From assembly GCA_036250195.1 (NCBI GenBank), contig JAVHZZ010000001.1, forward strand, positions 400,634,117-400,698,116: a stretch of DNA of 64,000 nucleotides, given 5' to 3'. The DNA comes from Mixophyes australis (lineage: Eukaryota > Chordata > Amphibia > Anura > Limnodynastidae). Below the pieces are notes generated by a model that saw nothing but the letters and a program-made list of their open reading frames with translations, searched no databases and was not told the origin of the DNA. Of this stretch, positions 33,060 through 43,229 are shown piece after piece; positions within the stretch are counted from its first letter, which is position 1, and each line of letters opens with the position of its first letter. The translations under genes were made by a program, and so were the position numbers.

Positions 33060-33790
33060 AATCTGCTTTGTGTGGGTTACATCATTGTGAGTCCAGTCAC
33101 TCTGATGATAGATTTAGCACCAGCCATTCAGTTTGTATATCAAAATGACTTATCATTATTAGTTGTATTGTTTCTTTTTGGCTTGAAATTTTACCACCAG
33201 TTTAGTGGCACTGCTATCAGCAGTTTGAACCATTTTTTAATGAATTTTAATTTTTAATGAGTATGGCCTTATCAGAAGTTAGGGAAATAATATATTGATG
33301 TGGGTCTGATCCTTCCCAGAGTTGAGTTGCTTTAATGTATTCATTTTCCAGCATGTGTATTAATTTCACCTTTCACTATATTCAATAGAATGGTGTTATC
33401 ACACATTTTTCCCCAGGGATTCCTCAAATTGTCATGTATTTAGTAGTTTTAGTGTCTCATCGGTATTTCGTCTTTATTCATGCCCAGACCTTATAGGCAT
33501 CTTTAAACAGTATGTTATGCTGTATATTAATTTGGATCTATGATTTTGATAATTGCAGCAAGTTTGCTTTTGAGAAGGGGGCAAAAATGTTGTCCTCTAA
33601 GATTCTGCTAGTAAAGTGCTCTTGATCCAAGAGCCAATCCGAGGAATATCTAAACATGGCAGTCTGTGAAAAGGCCATGAATTCCAGGAGTCCAGTCCTC
33701 CTTTGTTTTCTATTAAGAATAAGTTTGGTGCAAGCAAGTTTGGGTTTCTTATTTGGCCATAAGAACCTCAAAAACATTTTAGAGCATTTC
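33060..33790 (-). pseudogene. Probable Tx1/L1-clade LINE relic (RT C-terminus)
   Basis: The minus-strand frame at 33538-33777 reads FLWPNKKPKL...TGLLEFMAF...RYSSDWLLDQEH. This fits the conserved block after the reverse transcriptase core in L1/Tx1 ORF2 (typically F-I/L-W...K-P, then G-G-L-G-L-P, then a DWLL-type segment). The GGLGLP core is degraded. Upstream motifs cannot be read with confidence. Sequence on either side (33060-33537, 33791-34575) may belong to the same relic. Confidence 0.5.
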
Positions 33791-34575
33791 TAAGCCTTGG
33801 GTTTAGTTATGCTAATGGGTAGCATTTGTATTATGTATGTCAAATTAATACTTCAAAAACACCTGTGTTATACCATGAATTGCCAATTAGTTGTGTCCAT
33901 TATATATCAATTCCCTTCTGATCTTCTGATCTTCTGGGAGCTGCAAAATTACTGGGAAAGTGGACAACAGAAATTTGATCAGTGCTGGGCCTTTCTTAGG
34001 TTCTGGGAGACCCACCAAATGTAGTAAGTCATCAATTGCATTTATCAACTCCTTCTGGGATTTGTGTAGTGATGATTTGTTTTTTTCAGAGCTGAGGTGA
34101 CTTGCATATTTCCCCTAATTCTCTGTTCATTTATCTTGTTTCACTCTATGTCATAGCTGGTCTTTTAATTCTTGAATTATGACTGTAAGTTCAGCTCGTC
34201 TGTAATTACATCAGTGGTGTCATAGTTTATTTAATAATTCTGACCACTTCTTTCTATGAGTTTGAAGCAGAGCCGGTGTTTAAGTTTTGGCTAACACTTG
34301 GAGGTAGGTTAGTGGATGATTCAGAGATTGGGTTCACTTGATTCACTTTCCTGTGCTTTATTGTTAGAAGCTGCATAAAGGTCCACACATTTTCCTTCAC
34401 CTTTGGAACGCAGTCGCTGAGGTATTTACAAATGTATTAATTTTGTTTCAGTTTCTCCTTTATTCTCCCAATCCTAATGGCAGGTTTGTGTTGTGCATTG
34501 TTTTGATGTTGTGATCACAATAAGGGCATGGCAATGAAGTTATTGCATGTTCAATGGAGCCATTTAGGCCAGCTA
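33791..34575. other. Unassigned, possibly older LINE sequence
   Basis: No clear protein blocks. It lies immediately 5' (minus-strand sense) of the LINE relic and could be its decayed 5' part. Confidence 0.3.
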
Positions 34576-34913
34576 CTATAGATTAGGGATGTGCACCGCC
34601 GACTTTTGGTGTTTTGTGTTTTGGATTCGGATTTTTGTGATGTTTTGGGTTCAGATTTGTTTCGCAAAACACCTGCCGAAAGGTTTTGGTTCGGATTTAA
34701 GGTTTTGGATTCGGATTTAAGGTTTTGGATTCGGATTTCTCTTGAAAAAAGCATAAAAAGTTCAAAAATCAAGTTGTTGGGCTTATTTTCACTCCTACGC
34801 TATTATTAACCTGAATAACATTTAATAACAAGCATTTCCACTAATTTACAGTGTATTCTGAACACCTCACAATATAGTTATTAGTCCAAAACGTTGCAAC
34901 GAGGTATCTTTCT

Positions 34914-35790
34914 GGACTGCGTAGTGGAGTGGTCCCCACAATATAATAAGAAAACCATCAACTGGTCTGAATCGCACCAAAAAATGTATATGGACTGCGT
35001 AGAGGAGTGGTCACCACAATATATATTAAAAACCCTGAACTTGTATGATTCGCACCAATAAATGTATCTGGACTGCGTAGAGGAGTGGGTCACCACAATA
35101 TAATTTAAAAACCCTGAACTTGTATGATTCGCACCAATAAATGTATCTGGACTGCGTAGAGGAGTGGTCACCACAATATATATAATAAGAAAACCATCAA
35201 CTGGTATGAATCGCACCAATAAATGTATATGGACTGCGTAGAGGAGTGGTCACCACAATATATATTAAAAACCCTGAACTTGTATGAATCGCACCAATAA
35301 ATTTATCTGGACTGCGTAGAGGAGTGGGTCACCACAATATAATTTAAAAACCCTGAACTTGTATGATTCGCACCAATAAATGTATCTGGACTGCGTAGAG
35401 GAGTGGTCACCACAATATATATAATAAGAAAACCATCAACTGGTATGAATCGCACCAATAAATGTATATGGACTGCGTAGAGGAGTGGTCACCACAATAT
35501 AATTTAAAAACCCTGAACTTGTATGATTCGCACCAATAAATGTATCTGGACTGCGTAGAGGAGTGGTCACCACAATATATATAATAAGAAAAACATCAAC
35601 TGGTCTGAATCGCACCAAAAAATGTACCTGGACTGCGTAGAGGAGTGGTCACCACAATATATATTAAAAACCCTGAACTTGTATGAATCGCACCAATAAA
35701 TTTATCTGGACTGCGTAGAGAAGTGGTCCCTACAATATAATTAAAAAACCCTCCACGGGTCTGAATTCCAAAAAAAAAGGTTCTGGACTG
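34914..35790. repeat. ~78-bp minisatellite of hAT2
   Basis: About eleven units beginning 'tggactgcgtagaggagtgg', related to the hAT1 array. Units alternate between an 'ataagaaaaccatcaactgg' type and 'aaaaaccctgaacttgtat' types in a two- to three-unit pattern, unlike the eight-unit order in hAT1. Minus-strand frames through it (IIYIVVTTPLRSPDTF-like repeats) are periodic artefacts. Confidence 0.9.
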
Positions 35791-35984
35791 CGTAGTGGGG
35801 TGGCCCAGGTACACAATTTTTTACCGGGGCCACAATATTATTAAAAAACCCTCCACGGGTCTGAATTCCACCCAAAAAGTTTATGGACTGCGTAGTGTAG
35901 TGTTCCCCACAATATTATTTAAAAATTTTGCAGCAACAGTCAACGTTGTTTAATAGCTGATACACCTCTATCTGGACTGCGTAG

Positions 35985-36780
35985 TGGAGTGGCCCCGGTA
36001 CCCAATTTGGTACCGGGGCCACAATACCTCCTCCAACCATGGTATAGAGCATTCATCATTGAGATCCCATCAAGCATGTTAAAGACAGACAGGGTCGAAG
36101 TGTTATTGGTTGACTTTGTAAACCAAAAAACTGTCCTTGTTGCACATAGTCGTGCAATGAAGAGTGACTTTTTCAAGTAAAGGCTCCATCTTTCAAGTGT
36201 AGTGTTTGTAAGTTATATTATACTTTTGGTAAAATTTGTTTAATTTGTTCCTCTTTATGGTAACTACTTATAGAATTAAAGTATTAAATAGAAGCGGCAG
36301 TTCCTCTTTATGGGAATTAGTAATAGAATTAAAGTATTAAATAGAATTAAAGTATTAAATAGAGTGGTATAGAGTGGTAGTATGGTATAGAGTGGTCCCC
36401 ACAATATAATAATAAAATCCTCAACTGGTCAGAATTCCACCAAACAAGTATCTGGACTGCGTAGTGGGGTGGCCCCGGTACCCAATTTGATACCGGGGCC
36501 ACAATAAAATAAATACACCCTTAACTGGTCAGAATTCCACCAAACAAGTATCTGGACTGCGTAGTGGGGTGGCCCCGGTACCCAATTTGATACCGGGGCC
36601 ACAATACCTCCTCCAAGTTCCAAGTGTAGTGTTTATAACATCTTAACACTACACTAATTCTAGCACGTCAAAACCTTTTGTTTTAAATAATGACAGGGCA
36701 TTTAACTTTTGATTTAATTTATTGAATTTGTTGGCATTTTCTTTTACTTTTTGAACATGGCAAACGACTGTTGAATGGTC
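35985..36780 (-). pseudogene. Decayed transposase-like segments of hAT2
   Basis: Contains three copies of a hairpin-forming phrase 'ggccccggtacccaattt' / 'taccggggccacaata' (about 35992, 36469 and 36568), then 'gcacgtcaaaaccttttgt' and 'catggcaaacgactgttg' (36757-36774). The last phrase is identical to bases in the hAT1 transposase coding region at 26124-26141. Same layout as 23430-24060 in hAT1. Confidence 0.55.
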
Positions 36781-36870
36781 ACATAATTCCAAAAAAATAG
36801 TTGCAAGATGGAATTGTCCTTGGGCCCTCCCACCCACCCTTATGTTGTTCAAATAGGACATGCACACTTT

Positions 36871-36934
36871 AACAAACCAATCATTTCAGCGACAGGGCCT
36901 ACCAAACAACTGTGGCTGAAATGATTGGTTTGTT
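36871..36934. other. Conserved 20-bp hairpin (hAT2 copy)
   Basis: The same 20-base arms as at 24142-24205, perfect in both elements, with one base change in the loop. It again lies about 55 bases beyond the transposase stop. Confidence 0.85.
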
Positions 36935-36989
36935 TGGGCCCCCACACCAAAATAACAATTCATCTCTCCCTGTACAAACTAAACAGGCT

Positions 36990-37370
36990 CTACTGAGGAA
37001 AGATGTCGTCCTCATCCTCAACCTCTGATTCCTCTCCCCCTACAGTGTGTACTTCCTCCTCCTCACACATTATCAATTCGTCCCCGCTGGACTCCACAAC
37101 CACAGGTCCCTCTGTACTATCTGGAGGGCAGTGCTGTACTTCATTGAGGAATTGATTATTCATTTTTATAAACATCATTTTTTCAACGTTGTGAGGAAGC
37201 AACCACCTTCGCCGCTCACTGACCAGGTTCCCCGCTGCACTAAAAACTCTTTCCGAGTACACACTGGAGGGGGGACAACTCAGGTAAAATAGAGCCAGTT
37301 TGTACAGGGGCTTCCAAACTGCCTTTTGGAGTTCTACCACGTCACTACCTCTAGTTAATTTAGATTGCAA
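36990..37370 (-). pseudogene. hAT2 transposase fragment: hATC domain and acidic tail
   Basis: From AVWKPLYKLALFYLSCPP to the end this is nearly identical to the last ~110 residues of the hAT1 protein, keeping YSERVFSAAGNLVSERRR, but with R-to-W, K-R-to-K-M and tail changes. Homology stops abruptly at about 37328; the residues before it (MQSKLTRGSDVVEL) come from filler sequence. BED finger and catalytic aspartates are missing. Confidence 0.9.
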
Positions 37371-37690
37371 GGCTTGTAAATACTTTGAAGATAAAAAAAG
37401 CAGGCTGCACAGACTGTGGAGCTAGAAAGTGAAATTAAATGGACCATGTTACTTTGGTGGCTATCTATGCCCCCCCCCCCCCCCCCCCGCCCTACACTTG
37501 TAGTTGAATATAAGAAAAGCAGCCTGCATAGACTGTAGAACTAGAAATTCAAATATACAAAGAAATGGACAAAAGCAGTTTGGTATCTGTCTGCATCAGA
37601 TCCCCTCTCCACTAGGAGTAAAATAGAAAAATATTCAGCCGTTATATAATCTAGAATATAAATAGAAATTGAGAAAGGCAATTTGGTATC
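37329..37690. other. Filler replacing the hAT2 transposase core
   Basis: Not related to hAT1. It contains diverged direct repeats ('aaaagcaggctgcacagact' near 37398 and 'aaaagcagcctgcatagact' near 37514; 'ttggtatctgtctgcatca' at 37579 and 37682) and a 19-base poly-C at 37470-37488. Such patched sequence is typical of abortive gap repair after transposon excision; that mechanism is inference. Confidence 0.6.
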
Positions 37691-38291
37691 TGTCTGCATC
37701 ATAATCATCAACATCCTCCTCAGCGCCAGCTACATCAATATCCTCCTCCCGGTGTACAACATTCACACCTTTATTAGCCAAATCTGTAACTGGACTGTGG
37801 GTGATCCTTCCAGCATATGCAGAGGGCGTGCTGCAAATGCTGGATGGAGTCACCTCTTCCCGTACAGTGATGGGAAGGTCAGGGTTCACAACCAACAACA
37901 CCCTAGGACTCGCCTTGGGGATTTGTGATGTCATCTGTTTAGAAGGCAGAGTTCTTTGCTGTTTTGTTGTTGCTGACAGCATAACTCTCTTAAATTTTTT
38001 GTAGGGGGGGGGGAGGAGGAGGGCTTAGATACTTGGGTCAAGCTGGACCACTAGTCATGAACACGGCCGTTCCTTGCCACTCCGTGTCGTAAATGGCATA
38101 TTGGCAACTTTACGTTTCTCCGCTGATGATTTTAAGTTTCTCTTTTTGCTACTTTTACTTAACTTGGGCTTTTTGGATTTTACATGCCCTGTACTAGGAG
38201 ATTGGGCATCGGGCTTGGAAGACGACGTTGATGGCATTTCATTGTCTATGTCATGACTAGTGGCAGCAGCTTCAGCATTAGGAGGAAGTGG
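37691..38291 (-). pseudogene. hAT2 transposase N-terminus and upstream ORF remnants
   Basis: Two frames resemble hAT1. MLSATTKQQRTLPSK...VVNPDLPITVREEV (37690-37982) matches the hAT1 N-terminus but has an extra ~30-residue Thr/Ser/Pro segment. The upstream frame (38055-38290: EAAATSHDIDNEMPSTSSSKPD, KSKKPKLSKSSKKRNLKSS) matches 26897-27268. A G-run of 10 bases near 38004-38013 replaces the 8-base run of hAT1. The upstream ORF is cut by the insertion at 38292. Confidence 0.8.
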
Positions 38292-39315
38292 AACACAACA
38301 GAAAACAACGCTGATGACTGATACACACAATCAATATACAACCATCCGTGGGTAATAAATATATATAAACACTTTATTAAAAATGAACCATAAAATATGC
38401 AACACTGGCCAGTGGATAACAACTAGACATATAAAGAAATCACCAGGCAGGTGATGAAACGCGTCAGGTGATTTGGATGTTCATTGAGCCGCTGGATAGC
38501 ACTATTCCATGACCCAGCTCATATCCCTAGTGGATTCTTGGAGGTTGCCTTTTTTGAGCCATATTATCGCTATATATTTGGTGCCACGATTGTGTTAGCT
38601 GCTATTCCACTACTTACACGAATTGCCGTCTTCACCTACATATTTACCACGGAGGTCCCGGAGTTCGTCTGGGTATGAGGTGCGTGCGCATACAGACCAC
38701 AATACGGGACTGAGTATCGGACCAGGTCTGTATTGCGCTTACTGCTCAAGCAGCTTAGCGACTTTGATTTCCATTCAGGAGTGGCGGTTTTCTCATTGTG
38801 GCATTTATGGCATATTCTCCTCCATACTACATGTGTAAGAAGCATTGAAGTGGGGTTCACCATCATCGCGGTGACGTACACTTTCCACCACCAGTGTGGC
38901 CACACTTATTTTGAAGCTCCACTTCATGACCTTGTACGGGGTCATTGGACAATAGTATCTTTATGATGTGGGACATTTAGCTGGTTCTCTTCAGAAGTGA
39001 TCGATTTGATGGTTCATCAGCCTTATTGATGGTCAACACAGTCGGTTGATCTGTTTTTTTATATGTCTAGTTGTTATCCACTGGCCAGTGTTGCATATTT
39101 TATGGTTCATTTTTAATAAAGTGTTTATATATATTTATTACCCACGGATGGTTGTATATTGATTGTGTGTATCAGTCATCAGCACTGTTTTCTGTTGTGT
39201 TGTATTTTTTATATTTGAGATCTCATTGATCTCTTCAGCTGCAGATACTGATTCACACTTGATCTCCATTTTTTGCATCATCTCTCCGTGCGCCAGGTTT
39301 TTCTTGTTGTTTTTT
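38292..39315. mobile_element. 1,024-bp retroposed insert, possibly Penelope-like
   Basis: Inserted in hAT2 with a 16-bp duplication cattaggaggaagtgg (38276-38291 and 39316-39331). The uninterrupted sequence exists in hAT1 at about 27196. The insert has about 145-bp inverted arms (38292-38435 and 39057-39201; for example 'cactggccagtggataaca' against 'tgttatccactggccagtg'). Only short frames are present, none with RT motifs. Long variable duplications and inverted terminal segments are known for Penelope-like elements. The sequence GATGAAACGCGTC at 38453-38465, inside an 8-bp stem, recalls their hammerhead ribozymes. The family call is tentative. Confidence 0.6.
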
Positions 39316-39390
39316 CATTAGGAGGAAGTGGGTCTGGATCTTTCCCTACTTTATCCTCCAAATTTTTGGTCTCCATTATATGTAGCACAA

Positions 39391-40080
39391 GATACTGCAG
39401 AATGAGTGAACTTGGTAATATTGCAGACAGCACCAATGGACTTATACTGCTGGATTGGTTTTGCAAATTTAGTTATAATTATTATTTTTTTTAATTTATT
39501 TTTTTAGTGTGTTTTTATAACTTTTTTTTTATTTTTTAAAAACTTGGGAATAATGGGTAAATAACTATGCCCTTAGAAGCACAGAGCACAGGACACAGCA
39601 CCACTGGACTGAACAGGACACAGCACAGGACCCAGCAGCACCACTGAACTCAGCAGGACAGAGCACAGCACACAGCACCACTGGACTGGACTGATATACT
39701 GCAGAATGTGTGAACTTTATAATATTGCAGTACCACTGGACTTTTACTGCTGAATGTGTGAACTTGGTAATATTGCAGTACCAATGGTCTTATACTGCAG
39801 GATTGGTTGTGCAAATTTTGTTGTATTTAAAAAAAAATTAATTATTTTTTTGTATTTTTTTTTATAACTTTTTTTTAATTTTTTAAACACTTGGGAATAA
39901 TGGGGAAATAACTATGCCCTTAGAAGCACAGAGCACAGGACACAGGACCACTGGACCACTGGACTGAACAGGACACAGCACAGGACCCAGCAGCACCACT
40001 GAATTCAAAATTGACAGAGCACAGCACACAGCACCACTGCACTTTTACTGTTGAATGTGTGAACTTGGTAATATTGCGTG
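39391..40080. repeat. ~294-bp-type tandem repeats of hAT2
   Basis: Same units as 27271-28215 ('actgcagaatgtgtgaactt', T-rich tract, 'gaataatggggaaataacta', 'gcacagagcacaggacacag'). About two and a half units are present. Confidence 0.85.
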
Positions 40081-40221
40081 ATCCGACAGCGGGATTATGA
40101 CTCAGAGCCTCGGTTTCAAGTTTTTATTTGGCGCCAATACCCGGATCTGTCTCGGATCCGACTCGGATCGGAAAGGTTCGGGTGGGCTCGTATTCACAAA
40201 ATCCGAGTGCGCTCATCTCTA

Positions 40222-40680
40222 CTATAGATGGAAAGGTAACTTGTTGCTATTGCACAATTTAAAAGAATACTGCTGAATAAATTGTGTCTAAGTATTAGCC
40301 TCAGAGGGAAGTATCTGGCTGTTTGTCTTTACTTAGCCAAGATTGCATATTTTACTGCCACTAGGGAAATACATGTTATAGACTTGTCAGCATAATAAAA
40401 TAATCAGACTCACTGGTGCACATATAACTTGCTAGAATTGTCTATCTCCTTATTTAACAGAAAGTAGCAGTTGACAACCTGAAGTAGTATTTTCTGTTCT
40501 TTGCAGCAATGAATTTAAAATGGTCCCTGGAGCAGTGCCTGACTATCATGAGGCCGAACTTCCTGATACTGGAGCCAGCGGGGATCGTCTCCATGGTGCT
40601 GTATCTTATTACTTAAATTTAGTCTATGTGTAATGCGGCCAAAGTTCTGGTAGAACTAATGATCTTGGAGTGGTGCTGGA
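40222..40680. other. Spacer between two hAT elements
   Basis: No certain features. It may include the 3' continuation of the Penelope-like relic, since the hAT element at 40681 interrupts sequence contiguous with 43145-43229, but no clear motif supports this. Confidence 0.3.
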
Positions 40681-40739
40681 CAGAGCCGGATTTACACCTC
40701 ATGGGGCCCTAGGCAAGATATCGGTTTGGCCCACCCCCC

Positions 40740-41418
40740 CTTCACACACACAGTGGCCCCTCGCACACACATAATACACGCATGCAGTGGCCCCTCACAC
40801 ACACATAATACATGCACGCAGTGGCCCTACACACACACACACACACACATAATACACGCACGCAGTGGCCCCTCACACACACTCACATAATACACGCACA
40901 CATAATACACGCACGCAGTGGCCCCTCACACACACATAATACACGCACACAGTGGCCCCACACACACACACACACATACACACACACATTATACACGCAC
41001 GCAGTGGCCCCTCACACACACACACACACATAATACACGCACGCAGTGGCCCCTCACACACACACACACACACAATACACGCACACAGTGGCCCCTCACA
41101 CACGCACATAATACACACAGACAGTGGCCACACACACACACAATACACACAGACAATGGCCACACACACACACACAATACACACAGACAGTGGCCACACA
41201 CACACACAATACACACAGACAGTGGCCACACACACACACACACACAATACATGCTCACAGTGGCCCCTCACACACGCACATAATACACACAGACAGTGGC
41301 CACACACACACACAATACACACAGACAGTGGCCACACACACACAATACACACAGACAGTGGCCACACACACACACAATACACACAGACAGTGGCCACACA
41401 CACACACACACACACACT
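40740..41418. repeat. CA-rich minisatellite
   Basis: Units combine 'cagtggcccctcacacacac' with 'ataatacacgcacg', then shift to 'agacagtggccacacacaca' with 'caatacacac'. Frames with repeated QWPHTHT or VCVYCVCVWPL are translation artefacts of the repeat. Confidence 0.9.
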
Positions 41419-41572
41419 GGGCCTGATTAAGGGTTCTGGCCGCCCTAGGCTAATACGGCCGCAGCGCCCCCCCCCCCCCTCCCCCAAATATATAAGTGTA
41501 TAGGAACACTCCTGAATATGAATGTTCAGGTGTATTCTCCAGCATTCAAATTTAGACAGATTGTGCCATTGT

Positions 41573-42081
41573 CAGGGCCGGTGCTAGGGTCCGTGGCGCC
41601 CTAGGCAAATTTACAAAATCGGTGCCCCCTGCCCCCCCTGCGCTCCACGCCCGGCACATTTTCAAAATCGGCGCCCCCACCCTGCACACTTACAAAATAG
41701 TGTGTAAGTGTGCAGGGTGGGGGCGCCGATTTTGAAAATGTGTGTCTTTTCTTACCTGCTTCTAACTTGCCTCCTCTCTGCTCCGTCTGCTCCCCTCCAC
41801 TCACTGACACTGTCGGGCCGTGATGATGATGTCACGCCCGACAGTCAGTCAGTGAGTGAAGGGGAGGAGATGGAGCAGAGAGGCGGCGGTGGTGGTGAGC
41901 AATAGTCCCTCCCCCCCTCCCTCTGGATGTATATGAAGCTGTGCGGCGGCCGTGAACGGTATGGTCAGCGGTCGCCGCACAGTTTTAAGAAATTTTTAAT
42001 CTGTGGCGCCCTCCAGGCGCCCTCCAGAGCCCGGCGCCCTAGGCAAGTGTCTAACCTTGCCTAATGGGAGCGCCGGGCCTG
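41573..42081. mobile_element. hAT MITE with perfect 8-bp duplication
   Basis: Begins 'cagggccggtgctagggt' and ends 'gagcgccgggcctg'. The flanking 8-mer gccattgt is identical at 41565-41572 and 42082-42089. It contains a 40-bp perfect palindrome (41655-41742) and a CRE-variant inverted repeat ('gtcgggccgtgatgatgatg'). A truncated relative is at 57819-58230. Confidence 0.9.
41655..41742. repeat. 40-bp perfect inverted repeat with 8-base spacer
   Basis: The left arm 41655-41694 starts cacattttcaaaatcggcgc, and the right arm 41703-41742 ends with its exact complement. The arms match without a mismatch. The relative at 57819-58230 lacks this palindrome, so it formed within this copy. Confidence 0.95.
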
Positions 42082-42957
42082 GCCATTGTCTCTTACCTGT
42101 TCTTGCTCTTCTCTCTTGCAATTTTGTTATCCTCTCGCTGGCTTCTGGAAAGTTGGCGTCCTGTTTTGAAAATGCAAAAATTTATTATAATGCAAAGTGT
42201 TAACAAACCCTGAATGATTAGGCCCTTTAGTTAAAACAAAACACTCCATTATGGCCAGCTAAAAGTACCCCATTGTACAGGCATATATAAGCAATATCTA
42301 AATATTTGTGGTCAATCAAATACAAACCTCTACCAGCCCCATCTCACTAATATTTAGGATTCTAGTGATTGCTGAGACCACAGAGAGCATCCATGTGACC
42401 ACCACATGTGACCACCACACAATCATGAGATTATGGCCTCCAAAGCTTCACTATTTTTTAAATAACCCCTGCAGCCATTTTCCTTAACCACCCCCCCCCC
42501 CACAGCCATTTTCCTTAACCCCTGCTGCAGCCATTTTCTTTACCTCCCACCCTGCATCCATCCCCCCTGCAGCTATTTTCCTTACCTCCACTTGGTAGCT
42601 ATCCCCCCGTCACATCAAAACTCCCCCAGTCACATATATCAGCCCCCTCCTCTGCCCTCCTTCACACATATCAACCTCTCTTCCTCCCTATAGATTTTCA
42701 TGGCAGCCCCCCCCCCCCTCCCACTCTATAGATTTGTATGACAGTCCCCCCCCTCCCTATAGATATGCAGGGCAGGTTCCCCCTTCACTTACCTGTAGTT
42801 GTGCCAGTGTCGCTCCTCGCTACTCAGATCAGCAGACAGGAAGTGAAGACGTCCTGCTTCCTGTCTGCTGCACAGCAACAGGCAGCCTAGCGATTGGCTG
42901 CCTGTTGCTAACCACTGACCACCAATGCTTTTGATCGTGGAGCACCAGACCCCCCTC

Positions 42958-43023
42958 CCCCGACTCGCGGCACCCCCCCCCCCCCCACACGAGTCGCTGG
43001 GGGGTGCCGCGAGTCGGGGGAGG
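42958..43023. repeat. GC-rich inverted repeat
   Basis: Phrases 'cccctcccccgactcgcggc' and 'gccgcgagtcgggggagggg' are complementary around a C-run and 'acacgagtcgctgg'. The same 'gccgcgagtcgggggagggg' recurs at about 43437-43456 in the neighbouring hAT element. Confidence 0.85.
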
Positions 43024-43144
43024 GGCCGAATTATTTTTTTATTATTATTTTTTTAAATTGCTCCTGTCCCCCCCAGCTGGGCCCCCCGAGAGCCGCTAGG
43101 CCCTAGGCAGGTGCCTAGGTTGCCTAGCGGTAAATCCGGCCCTG

Positions 43145-43229
43145 GTGCTGGGAAGCTCAGAGGAGATGTGTCTGTTCGCTAAGACACAACCCCGGAAGTC
43201 AATATCCAGGAAGTTTATAATGTTGTGAC
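43145..43229 (-). pseudogene. Penelope-like RT relic, downstream piece
   Basis: On the minus strand this reads IINFLDIDFRGCVLANRHIS, in frame with SLQYSHN at the end of the piece beyond the 43230-44735 insertion once a single copy of the 8-bp duplication is kept. A NFLD-type motif after the catalytic core is typical of Penelope-like reverse transcriptases. The piece then runs into the second hAT element at 43144. Confidence 0.7.

Larger units (their letters stand above)
34584..40221 (-). mobile_element. hAT2: complete but non-autonomous member of the hAT1 family
   Basis: Begins 'tagggatgtgcaccg' and ends 'gtgcgctcatctcta', with the perfect 8-bp duplication ctatagat at 34576-34583 and 40222-40229. 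Length is 5,638 bp, including a later 1,024-bp insertion. Arrangement mirrors hAT1: minisatellite, decayed transposase-like segments, 20-bp hairpin, transposase C-terminus, N-terminus, upstream ORF, 294-bp-type repeats. The central transposase is replaced by about 300 bp of unrelated sequence, so it would have needed an enzyme supplied in trans. Confidence 0.95.
41419..42224. mobile_element. MITE interrupted by a hAT MITE
   Basis: The outer ends 'gggcctgattaagggttc' and '...aaccctgaatgattaggccc' are imperfect inverted repeats. Excluding the 41573-42081 insertion, the element is about 290 bp. No unambiguous target duplication is seen. Confidence 0.55.
40681..43144. mobile_element. Non-autonomous hAT element, 2,464 bp, with nested insertions
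   Basis: Ends 'cagagccggatttac' and 'gtaaatccggccctg' are inverted repeats. The flanks gtgctgga (40673-40680) and gtgctggg (43145-43152) differ by one base, fitting an aged 8-bp hAT duplication. The interior has a CA-rich minisatellite, a nested MITE (41419-42224) that itself holds a hAT MITE (41573-42081), and C-rich tracts. No transposase is present. Confidence 0.85.

Noticed and set aside
34881..35814. Minus-strand frames with repeated FLIIYIVVTTPLRSPDTF-like motif
   Set aside because: Open only because the ~78-bp unit is divisible by three in places; the hAT1 array does not conserve the frame.
40812..41503. His/Thr-rich and Cys/Val-rich frames up to 204 codons
   Set aside because: Artefacts of CA-repeat translation on the two strands.
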